DNA from: Asterias amurensis
Taxonomy: Eukaryota; Echinodermata; Asteroidea; Forcipulatida; Asteriidae
Assembly: GCF_032118995.1 (NCBI RefSeq)
Contig: NC_092656.1
Span: 9,119,761 to 9,183,760 of the forward strand
Length of the DNA: 64,000 bases
Direction: 5' to 3'
This document shows, piece by piece, positions 38,459-51,370 of this stretch. The notes below the pieces were generated by a model. It worked only from the letters and a program-made list of their open reading frames with translations. It was not told where the DNA came from and did not search any database. Each line of letters begins with the position of its first letter. The first letter of the stretch is position 1. The translations under genes were made by a program, and so were the position numbers.

Positions 38459-40848
38459 TTTTTTCCAGATAATATTTTATTCTTGTTGGTATGTTTTGTG
38501 AGAATATATCAGTTAATATATTTTACTCATTATTGTGGCCAGTAAAAATATCTACCTAGCCTTTATTCTGTGTGCCTATATATTTATGTGTTTGTTTGGG
38601 TTTCCAGATTGGAATAAAGTTAGGATTGCAAACTGTGTTTCATTCAAGACACAATGTGCACACAGATAAATAAATGTACAAATAAAACAATTAGGATAGG
38701 CCTATTAATATTATGTTGTTATCTGTGTGTAAACTGAACTTATTCAAACCGAACACACAACTTTAATCTCGGGTACGTTACTTGAAATTATATTTTGGAA
38801 AAATATCCCCTTATATAAGATGTTTACTATTATTGTCACTCTGGCATTAATTAGCACAACATGTTTTTTTTTCGTCCGTGACAAGTGCACCATTTGAGTT
38901 TTGATTAACTTGTTAGCAAAAATTGTGGACATTAAGTTATTATCAAAGAAGAAGAAGGAGAAGAAGAAGGCATATTTAAGTTTGATATTTAAAGTATTTT
39001 TTATTCATTATCCTTTTAAAGCTGTCTCTAATTTCATTGCATGACATTACGTTCCCCGTAATTGAATTATGGAACTAGGACCAGTTTTCGGTAATTACGG
39101 TACTCTTTTATGTATAAATTGTTGTTCTGGATGTGTTGTTGTTGTTGTTGTGTTTATTAAGATGTTGTTTATTTCATTTCCTCATTGCCAGTTTAAATCT
39201 TTTCTTCGATTTGGTTGTGGTAAGAAAACGAAAGTAACTGTAGGCTACTTAGCTAGTAAATAAAACCATAGAGTTATGAGTTGGTTATCTCATACATTTG
39301 TACGTGTTAGGGTTTTCCTCCCTCCGATTACAATAATTATTGTTTATCAGTTTTCTCAGATCAATTTTCTTGACTTCTCATCTCACCTTGTGGTTGCTGT
39401 AAATGTTTGCTGTCAGTATATATTTGAATATAAATGTTTGTTTAAATGATAATTTATTGTTTTTGTGTGGGGAAGTTTGCAGATGAGCATATTATACATT
39501 ATCTAGATCTATGTTGTTTTGTGATTGTGCCGAAATTCAAGAGAGGTGAATGAGCTAGGTGAAGCTCCCTGTAAACACAGTTAGAAAGGAAGATAAGTTG
39601 TCACTTCCTTGGGACCACACCATTGTTTTGCCCTCCGTGGTTAAATTAATGGGCGTTTTCAGAATCACGGTTCACTCTCCAGCTCCGTGCTGTTTGGTTG
39701 CTGAAGCACTGTTCAAAGTGCCACTGCTCCAAATCTCGCTGAAGTAGCCCAACCTTAGTTTGTCAAATACTCATTAGCATTTTGTTTTATGCATGGTGGA
39801 AACTGAAGGAGTGCACTGTTTGGTTAAGGTGTTTACAGACTTTACCCAAACCATGTGTCTTGTGTCAACCATACCTCAATTTAGCTTATGGAACTGAATA
39901 GAAGAAAACCAACATGGCTGCATTTTTATTAACGTCTCTTGAGGCACCCACTTAATCGGTGCATTATCACGGCGGTTGCCGTCATCAGTTATTGCATCCC
40001 AAGTAATAATATGATTTCAGCAGATGGTGTATTAATGAATCAATTAATTTTGATGACGTCTGTGCTGTGTTTCATAAGTCAACAATGTCCCACTCTGGCA
40101 CTGATCATTGTTTGCCATAGAATGAGTCTAAGCATTTACTTTTCTAATGGAATTTTACCGAGGCCGAGCTCTGAACGTTGTTTAGTTGTTTCTTAAAAGA
40201 AAGTGAAATGCAGCAATTATTAAATTCAATTCAGCTGACAACATTGAATTGCCTCACCCCTTATTGTTAACAAACCTATTGTATTATATATGACTTCTTT
40301 GTGCAACCTTAAATACATTGTGTTCTTTAAAAAAAAAATATATATATATATATATTTACAAGAATCCTTTCTTTTATGGTAATGAGTAATGTAAATGAGT
40401 TATGTTAATGGGCTACGTAAATTAATTAGCCCACTCTGTATGACGGCCCATTCATTGTTCTTTCAAACACTTTGGAGCCTGATTGGAGTAAATATTATTC
40501 GTGATTAATTCCTTGAAAAATAAACTTTACGTGTAGATTGAAGTAAAAACGGTATGTGTTCCAACATTTGTTAAGATTTTGTGTTGAGAATTTTGTTTTT
40601 TTGAAGACATTATACTTTGTGGTTGCTGCATGTGATATTTTCGCCTGTGTCTGTGATTACTATTTTCTTTTTTTACAAAGAGGCTTTTTTGAGGCGCAAA
40701 GCATCATTTTGAACATTTACATTCCATCTCTTGCATAGCAACTTTTTTTTAATGTTCAAGAATTGTGTTTTTACATTAATTTAACTGAATGTCATGATTC
40801 TACGGTATTGATCGCATGCATGATGGCTGTGGCATTTACAATGAAACA
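38459..40848. other. AT-rich spacer, no gene recognised
   Basis: It holds an AAG microsatellite (38948-38970), a short (AT)n at about 40340-40357 and a TE-G fragment (39785-39890). No supported exon was found on either strand. Confidence 0.45.
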
Positions 40849-41242
40849 TTAAAGGCAGTGGACACTATTGGTAAATTACTTAAAATAATTGTCAGCATAA
40901 AACCTTACTTGGTAATGAGTAAAGGGGAGAGATTGATAGTTAAAAACATTGTGAGAAACAGCTCCCTCTGAAGGGACGTAGATTTCGAGAAAGAAGTAAT
41001 TTTCCACCAAGTTTGATTTCGAGACCTCAGATTTAGAATTTGAGGTTTCAAAATCAACCATCTAAACGCAACCATCTAAAACTTCGTGTGACAAGGGTGT
41101 TTTTTCTTTCATTATTATCTCGAAACTTCGACGACCAATTGAGCTCAAATTTTCACAGGTGTGTTATTTTATCCATATGTTGAGATACACCAAGTGTGAA
41201 GACTGGTCTTTGACAATTACCAATAGTGTCCAGTGTATTTAA
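40849..41242 (+). mobile_element. TE-A MITE
   Basis: TTAA 40849-40852 and 41239-41242 with the full interior. Confidence 0.92.
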
Positions 41243-42281
41243 CAAACTATCCTAGCCCTAATAGTTACATAGATTCGAATTACACAACGCAGACACATTT
41301 GGGGATACAACATGCCCGCAATCGAACACTAAATAAATGTCTCTTTTGAGTTCCACATCTGATGCGGGCAACTCAGTGTCGCAAATATTTACCGAATTAC
41401 ATTTTTTTTTTTTTTTTTTCACTCTGGCATTACAGGTTAATAATTTAATCATTGCCTTGAAAGAGAGCACATTATTACCCATCTTCAATTGAGCGATAGT
41501 GATCATTTGCTAACATTTCTAGATTAACCAGCAAGTTTAAAAATGAGTCAAATAGTTTGTTTACCCCGAAGAAAAAATAATCCTTGTCCGAGGTTGATAC
41601 TGCCTGCATAAGTTCAGTCGCAGAGATAAAGCAATTAAACAACGATACGCGTTTTACAAATTCCGTTCAAAACATATTATTGGGATACGACCCATCAAGC
41701 GTGGAAAAAGGGGGCAAACAACTTTTTGAGTTGCTGGAAAGTTTGTTGACCGTATCAGCTAAATATCCAGGCAAACTTACCCTGGTAATTTTACAGAAAA
41801 ACATTGGCGTGGCTGTTCGGTTTTATACAAGGCAAGGTCAATACTTTTGTAGAGTGCGATACTAGTCATACGCAGCAACTGTGGTCTTAGACAGCTCTAT
41901 ACAATGCAAACAGTCGCATCCTTTCTCAATATGTAGTTTCAAGTTTTGCATTTTTTTCTGAGAAACCAATTCAAAACCAACTTACCTCTGAAGGTCAAAC
42001 AGTCACTGCTAAGCCTTTTGAAAAGAGCAGTCCGACGCTTTCTTGAAATGTGACGTTTCTGAGAGAGGAGTGAGAACATACGAGAACAGTTGTTTAGGCT
42101 GATATAAAATCTTGTACCTTATACTAAATTTTGAGTAAACAAATTCTTAAACCAATTTGGGGTTTTTGAGAAAGGTAAAAGAATACGACAGTGACGGGCT
42201 TATTAAAAAGCGTGTACATTCTTTATACCAGATTTTGAATTAAAAAGGTCTTGAACCATTTACTGGTAAAATGTAAAATGT
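41243..42281. other. Unique sequence with splice-like sites but no recognised gene
   Basis: On the minus strand, strong donor-like sites occur (AGAG|GTAAGT near 41991; CCAGG|GTAAGT near 41783) and one short frame opens with MFSLLSQKRHISRKRRTALF. On the plus strand a 90-codon frame spans 41584-41865. Neither matches a protein I know, and the pieces do not join in phase. Confidence 0.3.
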
Positions 42282-42666
42282 TTAAAGGCGGTGGACACTA
42301 TTGGTAATTACTCAAAATAATTATTAGTATAAAACCTTTCTTGGTAAAGAGTAATGGGGAGAGGTTGGTGGAATAAAACGTTGTGAGAAACAGCTCCCTC
42401 TGAAGTAACGTAGTTTTCGAAAAAGAAGTAATTGTCCTCGAATTTGATTTCGAGACCTCAGATTTAGAAGGTCTCGAAATCAAGCATCAGAAAGCACACA
42501 ACTTTGTGTGACTAGGGTTGCTTACATTAGTATCTCGCAACTTCGATGACCGATTGAGCTCAAATTTTCAAAGGTTTTTCTCAAAATTTCATGCATATGA
42601 TGAGATGCAGCAAGTGAGAAGACTGGTCTTTGACAATTGCCATGCAATAGTGTCCACTGTCTTTAA
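42282..42666 (+). mobile_element. TE-A MITE
   Basis: TTAA at both ends; it starts AGGCGGTGGACACTATTGG. Confidence 0.9.
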
Positions 42667-42840
42667 GGATAGCTTGGGAAACAAAGAAACTTCCAATCTA
42701 ATAGCCACTATTCCCAGTTTGGACACCTCAACATTGTGCTCAATATGGGGCTTGGTGTTGTGTCTTTATTGTGTGTTTGATATTCAGCATTTAGAGGATT
42801 TTTAGGGGGATGGGATTCAGTACGGGAGGAAATTAGTGTG

Positions 42841-43460
42841 TTAAAGACACTGGACACTATTGGTAATTGTCAAAGACCAGTCTTTTCATTTGGTTTATCT
42901 CAACATAATGCATAAAATAACAAACATGTGAAAGTTTGAGCTCAATCGGTCGTCGAAAATGCGAGATAATAATGATAGAAAAAACACCCTTGTCACACAA
43001 AGTTGTGTGCTTTCAGATGCTTGATTTCGAGACCTCAAATTCTAAACTTTAGGTCTCGAAATCAAACTCGTGAAAAATGACTTCTTTCTTGAAAACTAAG
43101 TCACTTCAGAGAGAGCCGTTTCTCACAATATGTCAATATGTTTTAATATCAACCTCTCCCCATTGCTCGTTACCAAGTGAGGTTTTATGCTAATAATTAT
43201 TTTGAGTAAATTTGTTTGCTAACAAAAATGAATAAATAAAAAAAGGTAAATCATTTATGTTTAAAGTTCACCAGGTTCTAACTTTGTGCCTCAAGCAATA
43301 TTTTATGAAGAAAAAAAGCATGATTTTATTATTTTAGAGACAACTTTAAGAAAAAAAATGCTATGTATTAAAAAAGAAGAAGAGAAATGTGAAAAAGTGT
43401 AGTTAAATGTGAACCTGTTGCTATTTTGAGTTATCACCAATAGTGTCCACTGCCTTTATG
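42841..43460 (-). mobile_element. TE-A copy with internal insertion
   Basis: It starts TTAAAGACACTGGACACTATTG. The pattern runs to TAATTATTTTGAGTAAA near 43209; about 215 bp of A-rich sequence intervenes, then ATTTTGAGTTATCACC, AATAGTGTCCACTGCC closes it. Confidence 0.75.
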
Positions 43461-45045
43461 GTACGGGAACACTTGAGGGGGTGTAGGTGCCTTCTGCCCC
43501 GCATTGGGGTCGATATATAACTTATAAGTAATATCCTTGTAACACTCTATCCTCCACCAGAAGACCAAAGTTAGACAAGAAAGACTTAGCCGGGAGTCGG
43601 ACACATGGATGAAGAATTATACTCACAGCCTACTAGCAGAAACAGGGTACCAGCACAAAGTACTTCCGTACAACCAATTTAATTTATAACAGTAAATAGT
43701 TTGATACTATGATTTCACGAATGAGTAATTTAATGACGTTTACTCTAAGTGTGGAAAAGTTTGTTTCCCTTTCGGTATCAGTTTAATAACGCATTTTTAT
43801 CTTAAACTTCAAGCAGTGTTATCTTTTAACTTTATCCGACTATTTGTAGTTTACGGCTAATCTCCTTTGATGAGCACCATCATTAATGAGAACTTTGGAA
43901 CTGCCCTCGTTGTCAGATCTTGAAAAACCCGGCCATGGCAATTTTTTTTCTGTATCCAAATTTGCCACTGCGTAGTGCTTTTTAATGGGGATTTGTTATA
44001 CTTCTAAAATTCAAGAAAAGAAAGAAGAAATCCTTTAAAAAAGGATGGAAATTTTTTAGTACATAAAACAAGCCTACCGTCAGTCTTTTGCTGATTTCTA
44101 TGTGAAGGTTCTCACGTATAAACTCATGGCGTTAATTTAATGGGGAATTTCTTTTTCTTCTAAAAATCGAAAAAAAAAAAGACAAAAAGGGCATCCTTAA
44201 AAAAGGATGGCAATTTTATAGTACAGAAAAACAAGCTTCCCGTGGCCTTTTCCCGTGGCCAAAAGTAATAAACTCATGGCGTATCTGGTTTGCATATATT
44301 GCTGGTATAGGCGGGAAAATAGGCCTTTATTTCAAGACTGTATTGGTGATGTTGCTGGAGATTGAACCGTTCAATTGTGTGAACGTTTTTTGTATGCTTG
44401 ATTTTTATTATTTATTATTATTATTCTTATTTTTTTTTTTGGGGGGGGGACGGGGGCGGTGTGTGTGTGTACTCATTTTCGGTAACTTATGGAGACCAAT
44501 GTCAAAACAAAAGAGGGAAAACAAAAGGTAAACATTTCCACATGAAAATTCTAAAGACCGGGTCGTGCATTTGTTGGGTACAAAGTCTTTGGGAAACTGT
44601 TTGTGCAGGGACAAATAAAAGATGATGAAAGAATGGTTCACAAGGATGTATGTTTTGTGCATCGCGCTCCGTAGGACTACCCGTTATCATGGTACCCGCA
44701 ATGACTGTCAAAATGCGAAAATAGAAAACGTCACAAACTAATGGCATTAACTAGTTTTCATTTCTGCACACAATGCTCACTCCCGTATGCCCAACGAGCA
44801 ATTTTCCACCAACTCACAATAGATTGGACGGCAATTATGAAGTGCAAAATGTATTACTTCCATTTGAGGGGCCTAATGTTAATGATTCAGCCCTAAACGT
44901 CAAGTCTTCGAGTCCAGTGCAAATATTGTCTGAGGCAACACCAATTGCAATTTCCTCATTATCAGTAGACGTATTCCCTACGTATACATCCTCACCATGG
45001 CTGCATCGCCTGGGTTACAATATTTCAGGAAAGAGGAGATTTTGA
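43461..45045. other. No gene recognised
   Basis: Two AAAAAAGGATGG(A/C)AATTTT blocks near 44038 and 44196 show a local duplication of about 160 bp. A 90-codon ATG frame at 44773-45045 has no recognisable domain. Confidence 0.4.
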
Positions 45046-45388
45046 TTAAAGGGTCTATGTTACTTTTGTAGGACAAAAAAACACAATGTCCACAGATTTA
45101 CACTAAACTTACACAGTTTGAAGATAATGATAGTAGAAAGCTTCCCTGAAAATATTACGTGCTGAGGTGCTGTAGTTTCTGGGAAATGAGTAAAACAATG
45201 TCATGAGACGAAAATTATTTTAATCATTTACAAACGTATTTTCATGACATTGTTTTACTCATTTCTCAAAAACTACAGCACCTCAGTAAGTAATATTTGA
45301 AGGGAAGCTTTCCACTATCATTATCTTCAAACCCTATAACTTTAATGTAAATCTATGGACATTTTGAAAAGGTACTCAAAGCCTTTAA
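45046..45388. mobile_element. TE-E palindromic MITE
   Basis: TTAAAGGGTCTATGTTACTTTT at the left and GGTACTCAAAGCCTTTAA at the right. GAAGATAATGATAGTAGAAAG faces CTTTCCACTATCATTATCTTC, and ACATTGTTTTACTCATTTC faces its inverse. A half copy is at 58885-59010. Confidence 0.82.
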
Positions 45389-45655
45389 AGGCACTGGACA
45401 CTATTGGTAATTGTCAAAGACCAGTATTCTCACTTGGTATATCCCAACATATGCATGAAATAACAAATCTGTGAATTGCGAGAGAAAATGGCAAAACAAA
45501 CACCCTGGTCGCACGAGCTGAGTTGTGTGCTTTCAGATGCTTTGATTTCGAGACCTCAGCTGAGGTCTCAAATTCAATTCAAATGTTTTAGTGAGAAATT
45601 GCTTCTTTCTCAAAAAACTGCTGTACTTCAGAGGGAGCCGTGTCTCACATGATTT
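45385..45655 (-). mobile_element. TE-A copy, truncated
   Basis: It shares TTAA (45385-45388) with TE-E and reads AAAGGCACTGGACACTATTGG, AATTGTCAAAGACCAG. It stops before the far end, just before a 22-base G run. Confidence 0.75.
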
Positions 45656-45669
45656 ATACACCGAATATC

Positions 45670-45691
45670 GGGGGGGGGGGGGGGGGGGGGG
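45670..45691 (+). repeat. Poly(G) run of 22 bases
   Basis: The longest G run in the window, followed by ACACGCATAATCTC, a context echoed at 5907-5924. Confidence 0.92.
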
Positions 45692-46560
45692 ACACGCATA
45701 ATCTCGTGCCACACCGGCGTGTGTTCTGTTGTTATTTGGAGGGATAATAACTCGACGGGCTCCGGGACTCCCCATTTTAACTTGAGCAGAGGAAAGAAGT
45801 TCGAGAGTCAAAATGAATAATTTTCCCTTTACTGTAAAAAGCTGTGAGGCTTCACGTTTGTTCGTGTCTTTATGACTATTTAGCATTTTGCACCTACTTT
45901 ATTAGTGGGGTGGCGAAGTTTGAAATGAACTTACGATGCCACGAGAGGGCGACATTCCAATAACCATGAGAGAAGTCTGTGTTTTGAGGCGTCTGAAACC
46001 AGGCGGTTTTTGTATGATTACTAGATCGACACAAACCCGATCGAGCCTTAGACTTGGTTCACCACTTATTATGATCGTGGCTTTTAGATAGTCTACCGAA
46101 AGCCAAAACATTATCGCCTTAAATAGCGCCCTCTTTTGGATTAGCCACCTATCGTATTACGATCACGAGTTATGGCATTCGATAGGTTATCTTTGGGAGA
46201 GTTTTTCGTGGCTGATGCTGATAAATAAACGCGATCTCAGACTTGAAATCAAGTTTACGATTACGATATCCCACCTCAAAACAGAGACTTGATCCACACT
46301 TTCGGCCTCAGATTTGAGGATTTGATTTCAAGGTAATTGAGTGAGGGTTGGCGATATCGACACTGTAATGCTGAGACCAAAATGAAGTCGGGTATCTATT
46401 GCTTTGCACTCTGTCATAATCCCAAAGTGTAATTCAACCTAAAGTAAGCCGACAGTATCATAATCCGCGAAACGAGGGAGCGTATAAGGCTATGTGATGA
46501 TATTGTTTTGGTGTAACTAGAGGTGGTATACTTATTATGTTCCTGAAAAAAAAATGGGAG
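45692..46560. other. No gene recognised
   Basis: Mixed-composition spacer. The segment 46250-46330 has inverted TTGAAATCAAG/CTTGATTTCAA-like pieces but no clear family. Confidence 0.35.
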
Positions 46561-46565
46561 TGGGG

Positions 46566-46726
46566 TTTAAAGCAATCGCACATTATCGGTAAACAGTATT
46601 GTCCAAAGGCCCACACTTCGTGTATCACAACTTATATATTAAATAAAATCCTGTGAAAGTTTAGGCTCAATCGGTCTGTGAACTTTTATTTTTTTTCTGT
46701 TCCGAAAGTGTCCATGGCTTTAAACA
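46566..46726 (-). mobile_element. TE-C fragment with central deletion
   Basis: TTTAAAGCAATCGCACATTATCG at one end and GTTCCGAAAGTGTCCATGGC at the other; the middle is missing. Confidence 0.65.
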
Positions 46727-47724
46727 AATAAATACGTTCTTGGAATGAACATTGCTTGGCTTTCAAAAAAAGAGCCCACATGATTTATAAGACCAATGGG
46801 GGATTTTTTGACATAATAACTATCGAACTACGGCTTTCGGTTGGGCTCCCGGGGCCTGTCCGCCCGGCCGTTGGAAGCACCGTTAAACGACGGGTTCAAC
46901 AAAAGTATAACCCGGTATAGGTGTCAAAATAACCCAGAAATGAGTCAGACTGACGCAGAATCGAACACAAAATCCTATTTATTTGAACCCAGTTTCCAAG
47001 TCAGCTTGACCCTGCTATGGGTCAGATCCACCCCCCATGAACCCGAATCCGGGTCAATTATGTGAGACATTCTTCCATAAGTGGACCTCTATGCTCCCTC
47101 AAGAGATAATGTATGTCTACCTGATCGTTTTCTTTGTTTCTTCGCTTCCCGCTGCGTGATGTGACCACCTATAACCACAGGACGCAGTTCTTTGACGTAA
47201 CCGTTGGAGAAGTCCAGTTGACCGTTTTTGTTTTACCTCCATTCTCTATTAGGGTGCAGTGTGTTTTGGACCTGGCCTGCTTTGATGCAGACAACAGAGG
47301 GAGCCCTGCAGCCAACGTATTAATTCTACTCACTGCAGGTCTTTCCTGTTGGCACAAAACATTGAGAGAAATACAAACGGTTACCATTTAAACTTCATAG
47401 CTGTTTAAAAATTAGATTGTCCAGCTTCACTGATTCTGAAAAACAGCACTCCAAAACTATCAACATTTTTGTAGAAAGAACTAAATTCTTGTAATTATTT
47501 TGAAAAAGTGCCACGAAGGCTATTTTTTTTGTTGTTGCCATCTTCGGGTCACCATTTTCTAAACATAAAAACACTTTCAGGGTTTTATTTATCGGAGTGA
47601 TTGTAGGCAGGCTACTCATTCCAAGACCAACCGCAGAAGTATTTTTCTCCCCAAACACGCGGCAAGAGACTGAAACCAGCTATAAGTTCACACCCCGAGA
47701 CCACCACACCAGTATCACAGACTC
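46727..47724. other. No gene recognised; old repeat with GGGTCA motifs
   Basis: The block 46900-47065 has GAGTCAGACTGACGCAGA, ATGGGTCAGATCC and CCGGGTCAATT, and resembles 58080-58350. The stretch 47130-47390 is open on both strands but an in-frame TAA and missing acceptor argue against an exon. Confidence 0.35.
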
Positions 47725-48103
47725 TGTTTAGATGCAGTGGAAATTTCTCAAAATAGTTATTAGCATAAAACCTTACTTGGTAACGAGTAATGGGGAGCTG
47801 TTGATGGTATAAAACATTGTGAGAAACGGCACCCTCTGAAGAGGCGTAGTTTTCAAGAAAAAAGTAATTTTCCACGAATTTTATTTCGAGAACTCAGACT
47901 TAGAATTTGAGGTCTCGAAATCAAGCATCTGAAAACACACAACTTCGTGTGACAAGGGTGATTTTTCTTTCATTATTATCTCGCAATTTCGACGACCGAT
48001 TGAGCTCAAATTTTCACAGGTTTGTTATTTTATGCATATGTTGAGACACACCAAGTGAGAAGACTGATCTTTGCCAATTACCAATAGTGTCCAATGTCTT
48101 TAA
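47725..48103 (+). mobile_element. TE-A MITE, left end decayed
   Basis: AGATGCAGTGGAAATTTCTC at the left; full interior; right end ATAGTGTCCAATGTCTTTAA with TTAA 48100-48103. Confidence 0.82.
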
Positions 48104-48812
48104 TTCCATGAAAATCTTATATCTGAGCTGCACCCCAAAAACACACAACTAAAAAAACCTCATTTCAATCTTTAAAATCTGAGGGTTGCTCCAGTTGGAG
48201 CTTATCAATAATTATCTCATTCAAAATCAAGAAGATCAAGACAAGCCTGGTCATGTAGAATGCAATCAGGGAACAATAATCATTAGGCCAAATAAAAACA
48301 AATACAAGTTTATCGTCCCCTCCCTCATCCTATGTCCATTTTATTTTCAAACAGACAAGTTGTCTGTGTTTTTTTTAAATTTATTTTTTACTTACTAGAA
48401 TTTGTACTACATTCTATTAAAACTGAAGAATTAAATTTGTGGGCAGTTTGAATTAAAATGCTTGGCGGCCACCTTAAAAATAACAAATAAAAGGCACTCC
48501 TTTTTTGGGAAAAACACGAACAATCAACTGGTATTTCTTTTTACTTGGCCTTATCTCAGACTCAAACAAGTAGGACAACCTCTTCACAGATCTCCCTTAC
48601 TTGAGAAGTTGATCCTCGGATAAGAACCTACTATCTGATCGGGAGTTCAGTCAGATCATTAATGCAATTAACTCTGACCCAATTGTAGTACGGTCAAACT
48701 TTCAGAAGAAAACAAAATCTTTGAATAATAATAATAATGATGGACCATTCTTGTGCAGCGCATATCACAATCACATATAAATCTCTTTGCGCTTTGAGAT
48801 TAAAAAAAGAGA

Positions 48813-48905
48813 GAAGTTAAAGCTAGGTAATACGACAAGAAGAAGTTAAAGTTGGGTAATAGAGACAAGAAGAAGTTAAAGTAAGGTAAAGACAAGAAGA
48901 AGTTA
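48813..48905. repeat. Tandem repeat, ACAAGAAGAAGTTAAAG unit
   Basis: Three to four units of about 22-30 bases (AGAAGTTAAAGTTGGGTAAT) vary in length between copies. Confidence 0.7.
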
Positions 48906-49071
48906 CATGAAGGGAAATTGTACAGATGAAACAGAGAGAAATACTAAAGGCTTTTGCAAAAAATAATTGCTTTCTATTTTAGCTTTTTCTTAAATGAATT
49001 CACTGTTTGCAACTGTTTTATGCTGTCCGGAAGACTATTCCATAATTCTGCCGCTGCTGCTGCAAAAGATG

Positions 49072-49207
49072 GGTGGATTTCACAAAGAGTTAGGACTCGT
49101 CTTATCTCGAGTTAGGACCAGTTAACTTAGGACTGTCCATGCAATTTGTATATCTCCTAAGTATCTCCTAAGTATAGGACTAGTCCTAACTCTTTGTGAA
49201 ATCGACC
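49072..49207. mobile_element. TE-T palindromic element
   Basis: GGTGGATTTCACAAAGAGTTAG at the left faces CCTAACTCTTTGTGAAATCGACC at the right. It abuts a second copy. Confidence 0.85.
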
Positions 49208-49389
49208 CCAGGGGTCGATTTCACAAAGGTAGTCCTAACTAAGGACTAGTCCTATAAGCAATGCTAAGAGATAGGACTGGTCCTAAGTTAGGACCAGTTA
49301 CTCATCCTAACTTAGGACTGGTCCTATCTCTTAGCATTGCCTAGGACTAGTCCTAAGTTAGGTCTACCTTTGTGAAATCCACCCCTGGC
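49208..49389. mobile_element. TE-T long near-perfect palindrome
   Basis: AGGGGTCGATTTCACAAAGGT faces ACCTTTGTGAAATCCACCCCT, and ATAGGACTGGTCCTAAGTTA faces TAACTTAGGACTGGTCCTAT. The unpaired centre is only a few bases, so the whole 180 bp can form one hairpin. Confidence 0.88.
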
Positions 49390-50218
49390 CCCATAAAATT
49401 TAGTGAAAGTCGCGGGACATACTATAAGGGAGACTTTGATATTGAGAGGATACGAACTTGAGATAAGTTAGGCCCAAACCTTGCATAATGTTAATGAAAT
49501 TTGAAGGGACATAATGACATTGTTGATTGATTAATCGGAGTCGGTCTAAACATTAGATACGTGTTGTGCATCGACTTGAATACATTTACAGCCCCCCCTC
49601 CCGGATAATAATTGAAATGAGATTCAACTTTCCCACGTTTTGTTTCTGAGTGTATCTTTTGTTTCAGAGTTCTGTTCTACTGAAAAGCCATTTTCTCATT
49701 GTGATGGAGTATGGAATTACAACTGAAACACTTAACCCCATGTCATGGAGCTATAACTAAACGCAGTTGTCAACTTCTCTGTACGGAAGGGAGGAGGTAT
49801 AGGACACCTTAAAATAACACAAAGAGGATTTCAATGTGAAGGCCACGTAAAGAAGAAGAGAAAAAAAAAACCCAGCTTATTCGTCCCGCCTTTTTTTAAA
49901 GCCGCACCGTTTGAAATTTCATTTAAAAAATTTTGTCCACAAAAAAAGACTCAAAATTTTCATGCATTTTTTCGCGTCATCGTTGCACCATTCTTTCGAC
50001 GACTAATCTATTTTACCAATATTTTGGACTGATATTTTGGACTGGCTCTTTCCCACTTGATAATAAACCTCCAAAGGCCCAACCCTTTAGACAAACGTTA
50101 TACTTGGACCATCAACAGGTGTATTTTTTTCTTGGCCCTTGCGTTTCTTCCACTTCAGGTAGTCAATAATTAAGTTCACCACCGAGCCCAGCCCAAGGAA
50201 CAAAAAAAAACCCCATAC
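49390..50218. other. No gene recognised
   Basis: AT-rich spacer without a supported exon or repeat family. Confidence 0.4.
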
Positions 50219-50480
50219 ACAAGATATACCGACAGACAACACAATTGATTCAATTGGAAACTTCATTGTTGATTTTTGTTCAGACGAATTATTTATTTGT
50301 TATACAGTACACGTGAAAACGAAATTGGTACTCGAGAAATAAGTCCACCCTCAAGCCAAATGGCAAAACAACAAAAATAAACAAGATACACCGACAGAAT
50401 ATACTTGTGTATACATTTTCTTTCAGACGAATTATTTATTAGTTGCCATAGTACACGTGAAAACTAAATAGGTATATTTA
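50219..50480. repeat. Direct duplication, period about 162 bp
   Basis: ACAAGATATACCGACAGA at 50219 recurs as ACAAGATACACCGACAGA at 50381, and CAGACGAATTATTTATT with ACACGTGAAAAC follows in both copies. Copies differ by scattered changes. Confidence 0.7.
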
Positions 50481-50792
50481 CAGTATAGTGTAATCAGGCT
50501 TCCTAGTGTAATCAACACAGTAAACGCCAGTATCCTACATACACGTAAATACAGTTATATTGGTAATTTATACACTATAGTTTGGCACTCTAATGAGGCA
50601 CTGATGAATTAATAGGAGTTCAATGGTGTATTGTTTCAGAGTCACTGACACGAAGTGCAAATTAAGGCTGCCATTATTCAAGAACACGTTTTATAACCCC
50701 AGTCCCGAACAACAGAGGGCTCACTTCAATTATTACTGTCTCTAAGTTCATACAAAGGGTCCGTTTTAGCGGTTTACCAATAAATGTTTCGG

Positions 50793-51370
50793 TCATTTAT
50801 TTATTTATTTATTTATTGACCAAACCAAACCAACAGCGGACGAGCCGCCAATTACAGGAAAGGATACAAAAAAACAATTAGAAATATTCATATAGCCTAT
50901 ATAAAAACAATCTGATAATATGTACAAAGTTAACAATTAAAATAGAATCATCTTAGGAAAGAAAATTAAAGCATACATAGAAGATTAAGTAAAATAAAAT
51001 AGGGAACAGAAACAGACCACCATGATCGACTGTGAAAATATATTTAAAATAAATTTTAAAAGCAAAAGCCTACATTAAATTATAAACAGAATAAACGGTA
51101 AAAAGACAAGGGAAATAAATTTAACACATTGCCTAGTCAATCGAAACAGTAGATGGTTACGACCGCCAAAACGCACCCAAAGATAATGCGTGGTACAACG
51201 GGCTTGACCTATGACCTCATATAAATCCACAACAGTAAATTGAGCGAAGATTAATCTTGGGTAAGTCAGCTGTTTAAACACATTATTTAAAACCCAGCAG
51301 TGATGGCTGTTCAATTGCGGATAATTATTATAATATTTCCATTGCCTTTTCGACCACATTTTACACACTT
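50793..51370 (-). mobile_element. Possible LINE 3' region with (AAAT)n tail
   Basis: On the minus strand the end reads TTTGGTTTGGTCAATAAATA and further AAAT units, a common LINE tail. A 97-codon frame at 51075-51368 has no motif I can identify. Confidence 0.35.

Noticed and set aside
44773..45045. 90-codon ATG frame of mixed composition
   Set aside because: No domain, no partner exon and no neighbouring signal; the length is within chance expectation for this much sequence.
47130..47260. Minus-strand stretch reading NGYVKELRPVVIGGHITQ then a basic end and a donor-like site
   Set aside because: An in-frame TAA lies just upstream with no acceptor between, so it cannot be an internal exon as read.
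49208..49389. Telomere-like repeat because of TTAGGA blocks
   Set aside because: The blocks are arranged as an inverted repeat with TTAGGACTAG, not as tandem TTAGGG.
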